This document shows, piece by piece, positions 1 through 7,997 of a DNA stretch of 64,000 bases. Numbering within the stretch: the stretch's first letter is position 1; each line of letters starts with the position of its first letter. The notes below the pieces were generated by a model. It saw nothing but the letters and a program-made list of their open reading frames with translations, ran no database searches and had not been told where the DNA came from. Origin of the DNA: JBECKS01 sp964557005 (lineage in GTDB: Bacteria > Pseudomonadota > Gammaproteobacteria > Pseudomonadales > JBECKS01); assembly GCA_964557005.1 (NCBI GenBank), contig CAZKYI010000001.1:1-64000 (forward strand), read 5' to 3'. A program made the translations under genes and the position numbers.

Positions 1-59
1 CGATTCGTGAAGGTGGTCGAACCGTTGGCGCAGGTGTCGTGGCTAAAATTTTTGAGTAG
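1..59 (+). CDS. tuf: Elongation factor Tu, C-terminal end (partial)
   Basis: Only the last 18 codons and the TAG stop lie in the window; the gene begins to the left. The residues read IREGGRTVGAGVVAKIFE, the invariant C-terminal strand of domain III of bacterial EF-Tu, the GTPase that brings aminoacyl-tRNA to the ribosome. A tuf copy directly before rpsJ is the usual str-S10 junction in gammaproteobacteria. A terminator hairpin follows, so tuf and the S10 operon appear to be separately transcribed. Confidence 0.95.
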   Translation, partial: IREGGRTVGAGVVAKIFE

Positions 60-84
60 TTTCAGTGAGTTAGCTGAGAAAATA

Positions 85-124
85 AATCCGCGATTGAGTT
101 TTAAATTTAATCTCGGATTTTTTT
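85..124 (+). terminator. Rho-independent terminator after tuf
   Basis: An 11-bp stem with one mismatch (85-95 pairing with 109-119) closes a 13-base loop and runs into a T7 tract. It lies 26 bases after the tuf stop and before the S10 promoter, so it should end str-operon transcription. Confidence 0.75.
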
Positions 125-144
125 AAAAAAAGTAAAAATTTAAA

Positions 145-173
145 TTGAATTTAAAATTTTAACAGCGTATATT
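145..173 (+). promoter_or_regulatory. Sigma-70 type promoter of the S10 operon
   Basis: TTGAAT (145-150) and TATATT (168-173) are separated by exactly 17 bases in an AT-rich stretch between the tuf terminator and rpsJ. Transcription would start near 180, at the foot of the leader hairpin that begins at 181. The assignment rests on consensus match and context. Confidence 0.65.
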
Positions 174-180
174 TCGCCGC

Positions 181-291
181 CCTGAAAGAGGCTTAATTCT
201 CTTTCAGGTTGTGCGTGTACACCTTGGCAACGATCAAGGGGAAAGCGGTAGATTTACTTCCGGGAAAACAAAACCGGAAGTGGGTCTTTTT
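181..291 (+). promoter_or_regulatory. S10 operon leader with attenuator hairpin (L4-type control)
   Basis: The leader starts with a perfect 10-bp hairpin (181-190 with 199-208). It ends with a 13-bp hairpin, 251-263 pairing with 274-286, with three G-U pairs near its base and a T5 run immediately after (287-291). In E. coli, ribosomal protein L4 stimulates pausing and termination at such a U-flanked leader hairpin and so controls the whole operon. The same architecture here, with rplD as third gene, suggests the same control; binding by L4 is inferred. Confidence 0.55.
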
Positions 292-330
292 ACGTTTTAA
301 AAATTCTTTAAAAACTGGAGTTAGGTAGCG

Positions 331-642
331 ATGGCTAACCAACGAATTCGAATCAGGCTGAAAGCCTTTGATCATCGTTTGATTGATCAGTCCTCTGAAG
401 AGATTGTAGAAACTGCAAAGCGTACTGGTGCTCAAGTTCGAGGCCCGATTCCGCTGCCAACTCGTAAAGAAAAATTTACTGTTTTGATTTCTCCTCACGC
501 AAATAAAGATGCGCGTGATCAATATGAAATCAGAACATTCAAGCGTTTGGTGGATATTGTTGATCCTACAGATAAAACAGTTGATGCGTTGATGAAGCTT
601 GATTTGTCAGCAGGTGTAGATGTCCAGATTAGTCTGGGTTAA
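331..642 (+). CDS. rpsJ: 30S ribosomal protein S10
   Basis: First gene of the S10 operon. The 103-residue product begins MANQRIRIRLKAFDHRLID and has the LPTRKEKFTVLISPH segment typical of S10. It sits in the 30S head and, in many bacteria, also binds NusB in antitermination. The length equals the E. coli protein. A GGAG-like ribosome site lies upstream of the ATG. It follows the leader attenuator and is followed by rplC after 48 bases. Confidence 0.98.
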   Translation: MANQRIRIRLKAFDHRLIDQSSEEIVETAKRTGAQVRGPIPLPTRKEKFTVLISPHANKDARDQYEIRTFKRLVDIVDPTDKTVDALMKLDLSAGVDVQISLG

Positions 643-690
643 CACTCTGGTTAGAGTGGGAAAGAATTTAAACATTTAGGGGTTGCTGTA

Positions 691-1329
691 ATGGCTATCG
701 GTTTGGTTGGGCGAAAGCAGGGTATGACTCGAATCTTTACTGAAGAAGGTTTGTCTATCCCTGTTTCTGTTATTGAGGTGAGTAACAACCGTGTTACTCA
801 AGTGAAAACTGTCGATACGGATGGGTATCAGGCTGTTCAGGTTACAAGTGGTATGCGTAAGGCAAGTCACGTAAATAAAGCTCAAGCTGGCGTATTTGCC
901 AAAGCTGGAGTTGATGCTGGTGAGGCTTTGGTGGAGTTTCGGGTAGATGGCGAGAGTGGGTTGGAAGCTGGCGCGTCGCTGAGTCTTGAAATTTTTAAAG
1001 CGGGTCAGAGTGTGGATGTAACAGGTGTTTCAAAGGGAAAGGGCTTTCAAGGTACGGTAAAGCGTTGGAATTTTTCTATGCAGGATGCAACGCACGGAAA
1101 TTCTCTGTCACATCGAGCGCCTGGTTCAATCGGACAGAATCAAACTCCAGGTAGAGTATTTAAGGGTAAAAAAATGGCGGGCCAGATGGGTAACAAGCGC
1201 GTCACGGTGCAGTCATTGGAATTGGTTAAGGTTGATTTGGAGCGTAAGTTGCTTTTGATAAAAGGTGCTGTGCCTGGTTCAACTGGGTCTAGGGTTATTG
1301 TGCGACCTGCTGTTAAGGCTGGCGCGTAG
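691..1329 (+). CDS. rplC: 50S ribosomal protein L3
   Basis: The 212-residue product begins MAIGLVGRKQGMTRIFTEEG and carries the conserved loop SIGQNQTPGRVFKGKKMAG near residue 150, which reaches toward the peptidyl-transferase centre and contains the glutamine methylated in E. coli L3. It is an early assembly protein of the 50S subunit. It lies second in the S10 operon, 19 bases before rplD. The length is close to the E. coli protein (209). Confidence 0.98.
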   Translation: MAIGLVGRKQGMTRIFTEEGLSIPVSVIEVSNNRVTQVKTVDTDGYQAVQVTSGMRKASHVNKAQAGVFAKAGVDAGEALVEFRVDGESGLEAGASLSLEIFKAGQSVDVTGVSKGKGFQGTVKRWNFSMQDATHGNSLSHRAPGSIGQNQTPGRVFKGKKMAGQMGNKRVTVQSLELVKVDLERKLLLIKGAVPGSTGSRVIVRPAVKAGA

Positions 1330-1348
1330 TTCGGGAGGGGTATAAGAC

Positions 1349-1951
1349 ATGAATATCAATACAGCCTCAGGACAACAAGTAACGGTTTCTGAAGTTGCTT
1401 TTGGTCGAGAATTTAATGAGTCTCTGGTGCATCAGGTAGTGACTGCGTATTTAGCGGGTGCACGGCAGGGAAGTAAGGCGCAAAAAAGTCGATCCGATGT
1501 TTCAGGCGGTGGTCGTAAGCCTTGGCGTCAGAAAGGATCGGGTCGTGCTAGAGCGGGTACAACTCGCAGCCCGATTTGGCGTTCCGGAGGTGTAACATTT
1601 GCTGCTACCCCCAGGAATTTTGAACAAAAAGTTAATCGAAAAATGTATCGCGGTGCGATGCAGTGCATTCTGTCCGAACTGGTACGTCAAGAGCGTTTGG
1701 TGTTGATTGAAGATTTGAAGATTGAAGCGCCTAAAACCAGAGAATTGGTTGCACAGCTTAAGAATCTTAATTTGGATAATGTTTTGATTGTGACTGAATC
1801 GGATGATCAGAATCTTTATCTATCAGCTCGTAACATCCCTCACGTTGATGTTCGTGATGTTCAAGGCTGTGATCCAGTGGGCTTGATCTCTTATGAAAAA
1901 GTCTTGATGACAGTCGAAGCGCTTAAAAAACTTGAGGAGAAATTAGTCTAA
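1349..1951 (+). CDS. rplD: 50S ribosomal protein L4
   Basis: This 200-residue protein has the basic internal extension around residues 45-95 (KSRSDVSGGGRKPWRQKGSG) that lines the peptide exit tunnel near the macrolide site. In gammaproteobacteria L4 is both a 50S component and the autogenous repressor of the S10 operon. The leader hairpins seen at 181-291 are its probable target. Its TAA stop overlaps the rplW ATG by one base, which implies translational coupling. Confidence 0.98.
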   Translation: MNINTASGQQVTVSEVAFGREFNESLVHQVVTAYLAGARQGSKAQKSRSDVSGGGRKPWRQKGSGRARAGTTRSPIWRSGGVTFAATPRNFEQKVNRKMYRGAMQCILSELVRQERLVLIEDLKIEAPKTRELVAQLKNLNLDNVLIVTESDDQNLYLSARNIPHVDVRDVQGCDPVGLISYEKVLMTVEALKKLEEKLV

Positions 1952-2244
1952 TGGATCAGCAAGTCTATAAAGTGCTATTGGCACCCAAAGTTACCGAAAA
2001 AGCTACCATTGGTGCGGATGAAAATAATCAGTTCGTTTTCAAGGTGGCTAAAGATGCAAATAAATCACAGGTTAAACAGGCTGTTGAAGCTTTGTTTAAT
2101 GTAAAGGTGCAATCGGTTCAAGTGGCGAATGTAAAGGGTAAGGTTAAGCGTTTTGGACAACGCTTGGGCAAACGCCCTGACTGGAAAAAAGCCATTGTTC
2201 GTTTGCAAGACGGTCATGATATCGACTTTATGTCGGTTGAGTAA
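1951..2244 (+). CDS. rplW: 50S ribosomal protein L23
   Basis: The 97-residue product begins MDQQVYKVLLAPKVTEKAT and contains the loop KVKRFGQRLGKRPDWKKA. L23 sits at the tunnel exit and docks trigger factor and SRP. Its ATG overlaps the rplD stop by one base, and rplB starts 15 bases later. Its length is close to the E. coli homologue (100). Confidence 0.98.
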   Translation: MDQQVYKVLLAPKVTEKATIGADENNQFVFKVAKDANKSQVKQAVEALFNVKVQSVQVANVKGKVKRFGQRLGKRPDWKKAIVRLQDGHDIDFMSVE

Positions 2245-2259
2245 TTAGGAGTCTGATGA

Positions 2260-3084
2260 ATGGCTATTGTTAAAGCTAAACCCACGTCGCCTGGTAGACG
2301 CTTCGTTGTAAAAATTACTTCACCTGAATTGTACAAAGGTCGTCCTTATGCGCCTTTGGTTGAATCAAAGTCAAAAACGGGTGGTAGAAATAATAAGGGT
2401 CGTATTACAACTCGTCATAAGGGTGGTGGTCATAAGAAGCTTTATAGAAAGATTGATTTTCGTCGCGATAAATTAAATATCCCGGGTATCGTTGAACGTT
2501 TGGAATACGATCCTAATCGTTCGGCTCATATTGCATTAATTAAATATTTAGATGGTGAGCGTCGATATATTGTTGCACCAAAAGGCTTGAAAGTTGGTGA
2601 TCAAATTCAGGCAGGTGAAAACGCTCCAATTAAGACGGGTAATTGTTTGCCAATGCGTAACATTCCTCAAGGTAGCACAATACATTGTATTGAGATGAAT
2701 CTTGGAAAAGGCGCCCAGATGGCTCGTAGCGCAGGTGCTTCGGCGCAGCTTCTTGCTAAAGAAGGTCAACATGTGACTTTGCGTTTACGCTCTGGAGAAA
2801 TGCGCAAGGTGCATGCTGAGTGTTCCGCTGTGATTGGAGAAGTGAGTAATGGTGAGCATAGCTTGAGAAGTTTGGGTAAAGCTGGTGCTACTCGCTGGAG
2901 AGGTGTGCGTCCAACTGTTCGTGGTGTTGTGATGAACCCTGTTGATCACCCACATGGAGGTGGTGAAGGTAGAACTTCTGGTGGTCGTCATCCAGTAACG
3001 CCTTGGGGTATACCGACCAAAGGTTATAAAACCAGAAAGAACAAGCGAACTAACAAAATGATTGTTAGGGATCGCAGAAAGTAA
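2260..3084 (+). CDS. rplB: 50S ribosomal protein L2
   Basis: This 274-residue primary rRNA-binding protein contains the hallmark MNPVDHPHGGGEGRT near residues 226-240, including the histidine important for peptidyl-transferase activity, and the basic tail GYKTRKNKRTNKMIVRDRRK. It is one of the most conserved ribosomal proteins and is needed for subunit association. It sits between rplW and rpsS in the usual order. Confidence 0.99.
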   Translation: MAIVKAKPTSPGRRFVVKITSPELYKGRPYAPLVESKSKTGGRNNKGRITTRHKGGGHKKLYRKIDFRRDKLNIPGIVERLEYDPNRSAHIALIKYLDGERRYIVAPKGLKVGDQIQAGENAPIKTGNCLPMRNIPQGSTIHCIEMNLGKGAQMARSAGASAQLLAKEGQHVTLRLRSGEMRKVHAECSAVIGEVSNGEHSLRSLGKAGATRWRGVRPTVRGVVMNPVDHPHGGGEGRTSGGRHPVTPWGIPTKGYKTRKNKRTNKMIVRDRRK

Positions 3085-3114
3085 TTAGCCAGTTTAATTG
3101 ATGAGGAGCCGATA

Positions 3115-3390
3115 GTGCCACGTTCATTAAAAAAAGGTCCATTTGTTGATTTGCATCTGTTGAAGAAGGTTGAGGATGCAGCCGCGAATAACACTAAAAA
3201 GCCAATTAAAACCTGGTCGCGTCGTTCAATGATTTTGCCTGAAATGGTGGGTTTAACGATAGCAGTACACAATGGTCGCCAACATGTTCCAGTGTTTGTC
3301 ACTGAACAAATGGTTGGTCACAAGCTGGGTGAATTTGCTGCAACTCGTACTTATCGTGGTCATGCGGCAGATAAAAAGGCGAAGAGGTAA
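3115..3390 (+). CDS. rpsS: 30S ribosomal protein S19
   Basis: The product is a 91-residue head protein of the 30S subunit that contacts the A-site finger; it begins MPRSLKKGPFVDLHLLKKVE. The start codon is GTG at 3115, preceded by a strong GAGG ribosome site in gatgaggagccgata. GTG fits the conserved N-terminus exactly. It is followed by rplV after five bases. Confidence 0.97.
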   Translation: MPRSLKKGPFVDLHLLKKVEDAAANNTKKPIKTWSRRSMILPEMVGLTIAVHNGRQHVPVFVTEQMVGHKLGEFAATRTYRGHAADKKAKR

Positions 3391-3395
3391 TCGAG

Positions 3396-3728
3396 ATGGA
3401 AGTTTCTGCAAGATTGAAAGGTGCGAGAATTTCTGCGCAAAAAGCACGTCTGGTAGCTGATCAGATTCGTGGTTTGCCAGTAGAAGAGGCTTTAAATGTT
3501 CTCGCATTTAGTAGCAAAAAAGCAGCTCATTTGGTGAAAAAGGTGCTCGAATCTGCAATCGCCAATGCTGAGAATAATGAAGGTGCAGACATTGATGAGT
3601 TGAAAGTTTCAACCATTTTTGTTGACGAAGGTATTGTTATGAAGCGTATTCGACCACGTGCTAAAGGTCGAGCCGATAGAATTTTGAAAAGAACTTGCCA
3701 CATCACTGTGAAAGTGGCTGCAGCGTAG
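3396..3728 (+). CDS. rplV: 50S ribosomal protein L22
   Basis: The 110-residue product has the globular start RLKGARISAQKARLVADQIR and the C-terminal beta-hairpin containing RIRPRAKGRADRILKRTCH, which lines the exit tunnel and is a macrolide-resistance site in other bacteria. The length is identical to E. coli L22. It is five bases after rpsS and ten before rpsC. Confidence 0.98.
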   Translation: MEVSARLKGARISAQKARLVADQIRGLPVEEALNVLAFSSKKAAHLVKKVLESAIANAENNEGADIDELKVSTIFVDEGIVMKRIRPRAKGRADRILKRTCHITVKVAAA

Positions 3729-3738
3729 GAGAATCCAG

Positions 3739-4419
3739 ATGGGTCAAAAAGTTCATCCGACTGGCATTAGATTGGGTATTGTTAAAAAACATAACTCAAT
3801 CTGGTATGCGAACCCAAAAACATATGCGAGTAATTTGTTAACCGATTTAGAGGTTCGTGACTTCGTAATGAAGAAATTGAGTAATGCGTCGGTGAGCAAG
3901 GTTGAAATACAACGACCTTCAGAGAGTGCGCGAGTCACGATTCATACTGCTCGTCCAGGTATTGTGATTGGCAAGAAGGGTGAAGATGTTGAGTTACTTC
4001 GCAAAGAGATTGCGAAAAAAATGAGTTGTTCTGTACAGGTTAATATTGAAGAAATTCGTAAGCCGGAACTGGATGCCAAATTAGTGGCTGCAAATGTTGC
4101 GCAACAGTTGGAGCGTCGTGTGATGTTTCGTCGTGCCATGAAGCGTGCCCAGCAAAATGCTATGCGTGCGGGTGCCGAAGGTATTCGTATTCAGGTTTCT
4201 GGACGTTTGGGTGGTGCAGAGATTGCGCGAACCGAATGGTACAAAGAAGGTCGTGTACCTCTTCATACACTGCGTGCAGATATTGATTATGCAACACACG
4301 AAGCTCATACCACTTATGGTGTGATAGGTGTGAAAGTATGGATATTTAAAGGTGAAGTCTTTGATGATTTGTATGATGTCAAGGCTGAGCAAAGCAAGAG
4401 GCAAGCTAGTAATAGCTAA
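3739..4419 (+). CDS. rpsC: 30S ribosomal protein S3
   Basis: This 226-residue protein of the 30S head begins MGQKVHPTGIRLGIVKKHNS. It has a KH RNA-binding domain with the signature VIGKKGEDVELLRKE at about residues 75-90, and the C-terminal domain with RIQVSGRLGGAEIARTEWY. S3 lines the mRNA entry channel and has helicase-like function. It is slightly shorter than E. coli S3 (233) because of a shorter tail. Confidence 0.98.
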   Translation: MGQKVHPTGIRLGIVKKHNSIWYANPKTYASNLLTDLEVRDFVMKKLSNASVSKVEIQRPSESARVTIHTARPGIVIGKKGEDVELLRKEIAKKMSCSVQVNIEEIRKPELDAKLVAANVAQQLERRVMFRRAMKRAQQNAMRAGAEGIRIQVSGRLGGAEIARTEWYKEGRVPLHTLRADIDYATHEAHTTYGVIGVKVWIFKGEVFDDLYDVKAEQSKRQASNS

Positions 4420-4460
4420 TTGATGGTTAGATTTAGTAGTTAAGTAAACAGGTTAAGACA

Positions 4461-4874
4461 ATGCTACAACCAAAGAGAACCAAATTTAGAAAGCAGATGA
4501 AGGGGCGTAATCGCGGCCTTGCTCATCGCGGAAATAAAGTTTCTTTTGGCACTATCGGGCTTAAAGCGACAGAACAGGGTCGATTGACAGCACGCCAAAT
4601 TGAAGCGGGTCGTCGTGCAATGACGCGTCATGTGAAGCGTGGTGGAAAAATCTGGATTCGTGTTTTTCCTGATAAACCAATTACAGGTAAACCTTTGGAA
4701 GTGCGACAAGGTAAGGGTAAAGGTAATGTTGAATATTGGGTTGCTCAAATTCAACCAGGGCGCATGTTATTTGAAATGGAAGGAGTTGATGAGGTAGTTG
4801 CTCGTCGCGCCTTTGAACTAGCTGCTGCCAAATTACCTGTGAATACAAAAATTGTAACTCGGACGGTAATGTAA
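4461..4874 (+). CDS. rplP: 50S ribosomal protein L16
   Basis: The 137-residue late-assembling 50S protein begins MLQPKRTKFRKQMKGRNRG and contains EVRQGKGKGNVEYWVAQIQPG. It helps position the A-site tRNA. The arginine in the VRQGKGKG stretch corresponds to the residue hydroxylated by YcfD in E. coli. Its TAA stop overlaps the rpmC ATG by one base. Confidence 0.98.
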   Translation: MLQPKRTKFRKQMKGRNRGLAHRGNKVSFGTIGLKATEQGRLTARQIEAGRRAMTRHVKRGGKIWIRVFPDKPITGKPLEVRQGKGKGNVEYWVAQIQPGRMLFEMEGVDEVVARRAFELAAAKLPVNTKIVTRTVM

Positions 4875-5065
4875 TGAACGCATCAGACTTGCGAAGTAAA
4901 TCTGTGGAAGAGCTTGAAAAAGATTTGAACGGTTTTCTTGAAGAGCAATTTAAATTACGCATGCAGAACTCAACGGGTCAGATTGTAAGGCCGCATCGTT
5001 TTAAAGAAGTGCGAAGAAACATTGCGCGTTGCAACACTATTATTAAAGAAAAACAAGGTGAGTAA
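4874..5065 (+). CDS. rpmC: 50S ribosomal protein L29
   Basis: The product is a 63-residue two-helix protein, MNASDLRSKSVEELEKDLNG onward, with the conserved NSTGQIVRPHRFKEVRRNIAR segment around residues 34-54. It sits next to L23 at the tunnel exit. The length equals the E. coli protein. It overlaps rplP by one base and rpsQ follows after two. Confidence 0.97.
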   Translation: MNASDLRSKSVEELEKDLNGFLEEQFKLRMQNSTGQIVRPHRFKEVRRNIARCNTIIKEKQGE

Positions 5066-5067
5066 GC

Positions 5068-5325
5068 ATGAGCGAACAAAATGCTGAAAAGAAAGTAAGA
5101 ACACTAACTGGCACTGTTGTCAGCAACAAGATGGATAAATCCATTAAGGTGTTGATTGAGCGAAAAGTGAAGCATCCTCTGTATGGAAAATTCATCAAGA
5201 AATCCACCAGAATTCTGGCTCACGATGAAGAAAATAAGTGCCAAATTGGTGATGTTGTAACGATTGCTGAAAGTCGTCCAATTTCAAAAAATAAATCCTG
5301 GGTTTTACATAGCATTGCCGAGTAA
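5068..5325 (+). CDS. rpsQ: 30S ribosomal protein S17
   Basis: The 85-residue OB-fold protein has RTLTGTVVSNKMDKSIKVLI and HPLYGKFIKKSTRILAHDEE, the standard S17 sequence. It is a primary binder of 16S rRNA helix 11. It is the last S10-operon gene in E. coli. A 45-base gap separates it from rplN, where the E. coli spc promoter lies, but no convincing promoter was found in the gap here. Confidence 0.97.
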   Translation: MSEQNAEKKVRTLTGTVVSNKMDKSIKVLIERKVKHPLYGKFIKKSTRILAHDEENKCQIGDVVTIAESRPISKNKSWVLHSIAE

Positions 5326-5370
5326 TTCGGGTAATTGTTTTTTTATTAGTTGCAATTTTAGAGAAGCATC

Positions 5371-5739
5371 ATGATTCAGACAGAAACTAATTTAATCGTA
5401 GCTGATAATTCAGGGGCTCGACGGGTTCAGTGTATTAAAGTGCTTGGTGGATCACATCGTCGTTATGCGAGTGTAGGTGATGTTATTAAAGTTGCTGTTA
5501 AAGAAGCTATTCCAAGAGCAAAAGTAAAAAAAGGGGATGTAATGAATGCCGTGGTTGTAAGAACCAAGAAAGGTATTCGTCGTCCAGATGGATCGTTGAT
5601 ACGTTTTGATGAAAATGCAGCTGTGCTATTGAATGCCGCGAAACAGCCGATAGGCACTCGTATTTTTGGACCTGTTACACGTGAGTTGCGTAGTGAGCAA
5701 TTTATGAAAATTATTTCTTTGGCACCTGAAGTGCTTTAA
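5371..5739 (+). CDS. rplN: 50S ribosomal protein L14
   Basis: The product begins MIQTETNLIVADNSGARRVQ and has the ROSDGS-like core RRPDGSLIRFDENAAVLLN. L14 is a 122-residue interface protein that takes part in inter-subunit bridges with 16S rRNA and is the target of the silencing factor RsfS. It is the first gene of the spc segment, and rplX follows after 31 bases. Confidence 0.98.
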   Translation: MIQTETNLIVADNSGARRVQCIKVLGGSHRRYASVGDVIKVAVKEAIPRAKVKKGDVMNAVVVRTKKGIRRPDGSLIRFDENAAVLLNAAKQPIGTRIFGPVTRELRSEQFMKIISLAPEVL

Positions 5740-5770
5740 ATGCACACCTAGAGATTGAGCGGATATTAAA

Positions 5771-6088
5771 ATGGCCAAGATAAAACAAGATGATGAAGTA
5801 GTAATAATTGCCGGTAAAGACAAAGGGCGACGTGGAAAAGTGCTCAGAGTATTGCCTAAATCAGGAAAAGTGGTTGTGGGTGGTGTGAATGTGGTGAAAA
5901 AGCATGTGCGCCCCAATCCTCAGCGTAACATTCAAGGTGGAATTGTTGAGCAGGAAGCCGCTCTGGATGTGTCGAATGTTGCAATTTACAACCCGTCTAC
6001 TGATAAAGCTGATCGTATTGGCTTTAAGGTTGAAAGTGGAAAAAAAGTAAGAGTGTTTAAATCAAGTGGTGAACAGGTAGGCGCGTAA
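5771..6088 (+). CDS. rplX: 50S ribosomal protein L24
   Basis: The 105-residue protein carries the KOW motif DEVVIIAGKDKGRRGKVLRV at about residues 8-27, followed by VVGGVNVVKKHVRPN. It is an assembly-initiator protein binding the 5' end of 23S rRNA. The length is one residue longer than E. coli L24, and its position between rplN and rplE is standard. Confidence 0.97.
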   Translation: MAKIKQDDEVVIIAGKDKGRRGKVLRVLPKSGKVVVGGVNVVKKHVRPNPQRNIQGGIVEQEAALDVSNVAIYNPSTDKADRIGFKVESGKKVRVFKSSGEQVGA

Positions 6089-6111
6089 GCAATCCTGAGT
6101 AGAGAGACATC

Positions 6112-6651
6112 ATGAGTAGAATGAAAGATATTTACCAATCTGAAGTTGTTCCAAAATTGCAGGAACAGTTTGGTTACAAAAGTGCTATGGAGATTCCCCG
6201 AATCACCAAAATCACCATCAATATGGGCGTGGGTGAAGCTATTCAGGATAAAAAAGCATTAGAAGGTGCTTTAGCTGATATGGAAAGAATTTCAGGTCAG
6301 AAGCCTGTAGTGACTAAAGCTCGTAAATCAATCGCTGGATTCAAGGTGCGTGAGGGCTGGCCAATCGGCTGCAAGGTCACACTGCGCAAAGACCGTATGT
6401 ATGAATTTCTGGACAGGCTGGTCACTATTGCTGTCCCTCGTATTAGAGACTTTCGTGGTCTGAGTTCCAAGTCATTTGATGGACATGGTAATTATAGTAT
6501 GGGAATACAGGAGCAAATTGTGTTTCCTGAAATTGATTATGATCGTATTGATAAAATTCGTGGTATGGATATTTCCATCACTACCACTGCAAAAACTGAT
6601 GAAGAAGGTAGAGCTTTGCTTTACGCCTTTAATTTTCCAATTAAAAAATAG
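6112..6651 (+). CDS. rplE: 50S ribosomal protein L5
   Basis: This 179-residue 5S rRNA-binding protein contains RITKITINMGVGEAIQDKK, KPVVTKARKSIAGFKVREG and FPEIDYDRIDKIRGMDIS. It forms the central protuberance with L18 and contacts the P-site tRNA. The length is identical to the E. coli protein. It is followed by rpsN after 17 bases. Confidence 0.98.
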   Translation: MSRMKDIYQSEVVPKLQEQFGYKSAMEIPRITKITINMGVGEAIQDKKALEGALADMERISGQKPVVTKARKSIAGFKVREGWPIGCKVTLRKDRMYEFLDRLVTIAVPRIRDFRGLSSKSFDGHGNYSMGIQEQIVFPEIDYDRIDKIRGMDISITTTAKTDEEGRALLYAFNFPIKK

Positions 6652-6668
6652 GCCTAGAGGATTACAAC

Positions 6669-6974
6669 ATGGCTAAACGCTCTATGTTAGAGAGAGAAAA
6701 AAGACGTGAGAAGGCGGTAGCAAAATTTGCAGCCAAGCGCCAAGCCTTAAAAGCAATTATTGCCGATGTAAATATCAGTGAAGAAGAAAGATGGGAAGCA
6801 CAAATGGCTTTGCAAAAGTTGCCTAGAGATGCTTCTCCAGTACGCATGATGAACCGTTGTGGTTTAACAGGTCGTCCTCATGGCTATTATAGAAAGTTTG
6901 GTTTGGGTAGAAATAAATTAAGAGAAGCAGCCATGCGCGGGGATGTCCCTGGTCTGGTAAAGAGTAGTTGGTAA
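6669..6974 (+). CDS. rpsN: 30S ribosomal protein S14 (long, zinc-free form)
   Basis: The product has 101 residues and ends in RNRCGLTGRPHGYYRKFGLG followed by a basic tail. It lacks the four-cysteine zinc finger of the short S14 form, so it is the ordinary long proteobacterial type. It lies in the 30S head next to S19 and S3. rpsH begins 11 bases downstream. Confidence 0.97.
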   Translation: MAKRSMLEREKRREKAVAKFAAKRQALKAIIADVNISEEERWEAQMALQKLPRDASPVRMMNRCGLTGRPHGYYRKFGLGRNKLREAAMRGDVPGLVKSSW

Positions 6975-6985
6975 GAGGCAAGACT

Positions 6986-7381
6986 ATGAGCATGCAAGAT
7001 CCAATTTCTGATTTATTGACTCGTATTAGAAACGGTCAAATGGCAGAGAAGATTTCGGTAAGAATCCCGGCTTCAAAAATTAAAAAAGCAATAGCTACGG
7101 TTTTGTTAGAAGAAGGTTATATCTCTGGTGTAAGCGAGGAAACAGAAGATAACAAACCTGTCATTCGTGTTGATTTGAAATACTATCAAGGCAAAGCGGT
7201 TATTGAAGAAATTAAAAGAGTAAGCCGTCCAGGACTAAGGATTTATAAAGGTCAGCATGATATGCCTAAGGTTAAAGATGGTTTGGGTATCGCAATTGTT
7301 TCGACACCTAAAGGTATTATGACTGATGCAGCAGCGCGCAAGGCTGGTGTTGGTGGTGAAATTTTGTGTACGGTCTCCTAA
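6986..7381 (+). CDS. rpsH: 30S ribosomal protein S8
   Basis: S8 binds 16S rRNA helix 21; in E. coli it also represses translation of the spc operon by binding the rplE region. The product starts MSMQDPISDLLTRIRNGQ (131 residues) and ends GIMTDAAARKAGVGGEILCTVS. The ATG at 6986 is chosen because it matches the family N-terminus and follows an AAGAGG ribosome site. An in-frame TTG at 6968 would add six residues and overlap rpsN, and is unlikely. Confidence 0.97.
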   Translation: MSMQDPISDLLTRIRNGQMAEKISVRIPASKIKKAIATVLLEEGYISGVSEETEDNKPVIRVDLKYYQGKAVIEEIKRVSRPGLRIYKGQHDMPKVKDGLGIAIVSTPKGIMTDAAARKAGVGGEILCTVS

Positions 7382-7409
7382 TTAAAAGAGAGTTGAGGGT
7401 AGGTAATCC

Positions 7410-7943
7410 ATGTCACGTGTAGCAAAAAGTCCAGTTCCTCTTCCCAAGGGCGTAGAGGTTTCGTTGTCAGGACAGCTAATTAAGGTTAAGGGTTCAAAAG
7501 GTGAGCTTTCCCGTGAATTGCATGCTTTGGTTGGTATTGAACAGCAGGAAGGCAGTCTTGCGATTCAGGTTAAAACGGAGTCACAAGCAGCATGGGCGCA
7601 AGCGGGTACGACACGTTCTTTGATTAACAATATGGTTGTTGGAGTAAGCGAAGGTTTTCAGAAAAAACTACAGCTGAATGGTGTTGGTTATCGAGCAGAA
7701 TCTAAAGGTAAAAGTTTGAATCTGACCTTGGGCTTTTCTCATCCAGTTGTTTATGAAGTGCCAGAAGGTTTGGAAATTACTACCCCAAGTCAGACCGAGA
7801 TTGTTGTTACAGGTATTGATAAACAGAAAGTAGGTCAAGCTGCAGCAGATATTCGAGCTTTCCGTTCACCTGAACCTTATAAAGGTAAAGGTGTGCGATA
7901 TGCAGATGAGTTTGTAAGACGAAAAGAAGCCAAGAAAAAATAA
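7410..7943 (+). CDS. rplF: 50S ribosomal protein L6
   Basis: The 177-residue protein has two related alpha/beta domains and ends in the signature EPYKGKGVRYADEFVRRKEA around residues 153-173. It binds 23S rRNA near the factor-binding site. The length equals E. coli L6. It lies between rpsH and rplR, with a 54-base gap before rplR. Confidence 0.98.
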   Translation: MSRVAKSPVPLPKGVEVSLSGQLIKVKGSKGELSRELHALVGIEQQEGSLAIQVKTESQAAWAQAGTTRSLINNMVVGVSEGFQKKLQLNGVGYRAESKGKSLNLTLGFSHPVVYEVPEGLEITTPSQTEIVVTGIDKQKVGQAAADIRAFRSPEPYKGKGVRYADEFVRRKEAKKK

Positions 7944-7997
7944 AGTCAGTTAGATTTGGTTTCAAAACCAACTTTATAGAGATTAAAGAGAAATAAA

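Noticed and set aside
193..522. Minus-strand open frame of 109 codons across the S10 leader and rpsJ
   Set aside because: It is antisense to rpsJ and the leader hairpins, with no family resemblance and no ribosome site. The same holds for the other antisense frames in the ribosomal region.
5326..5370. spc-operon promoter between rpsQ and rplN
   Set aside because: The position fits E. coli, but TTGTTT and the following AT-rich sequence give no acceptable -10 at 16-18 bases.
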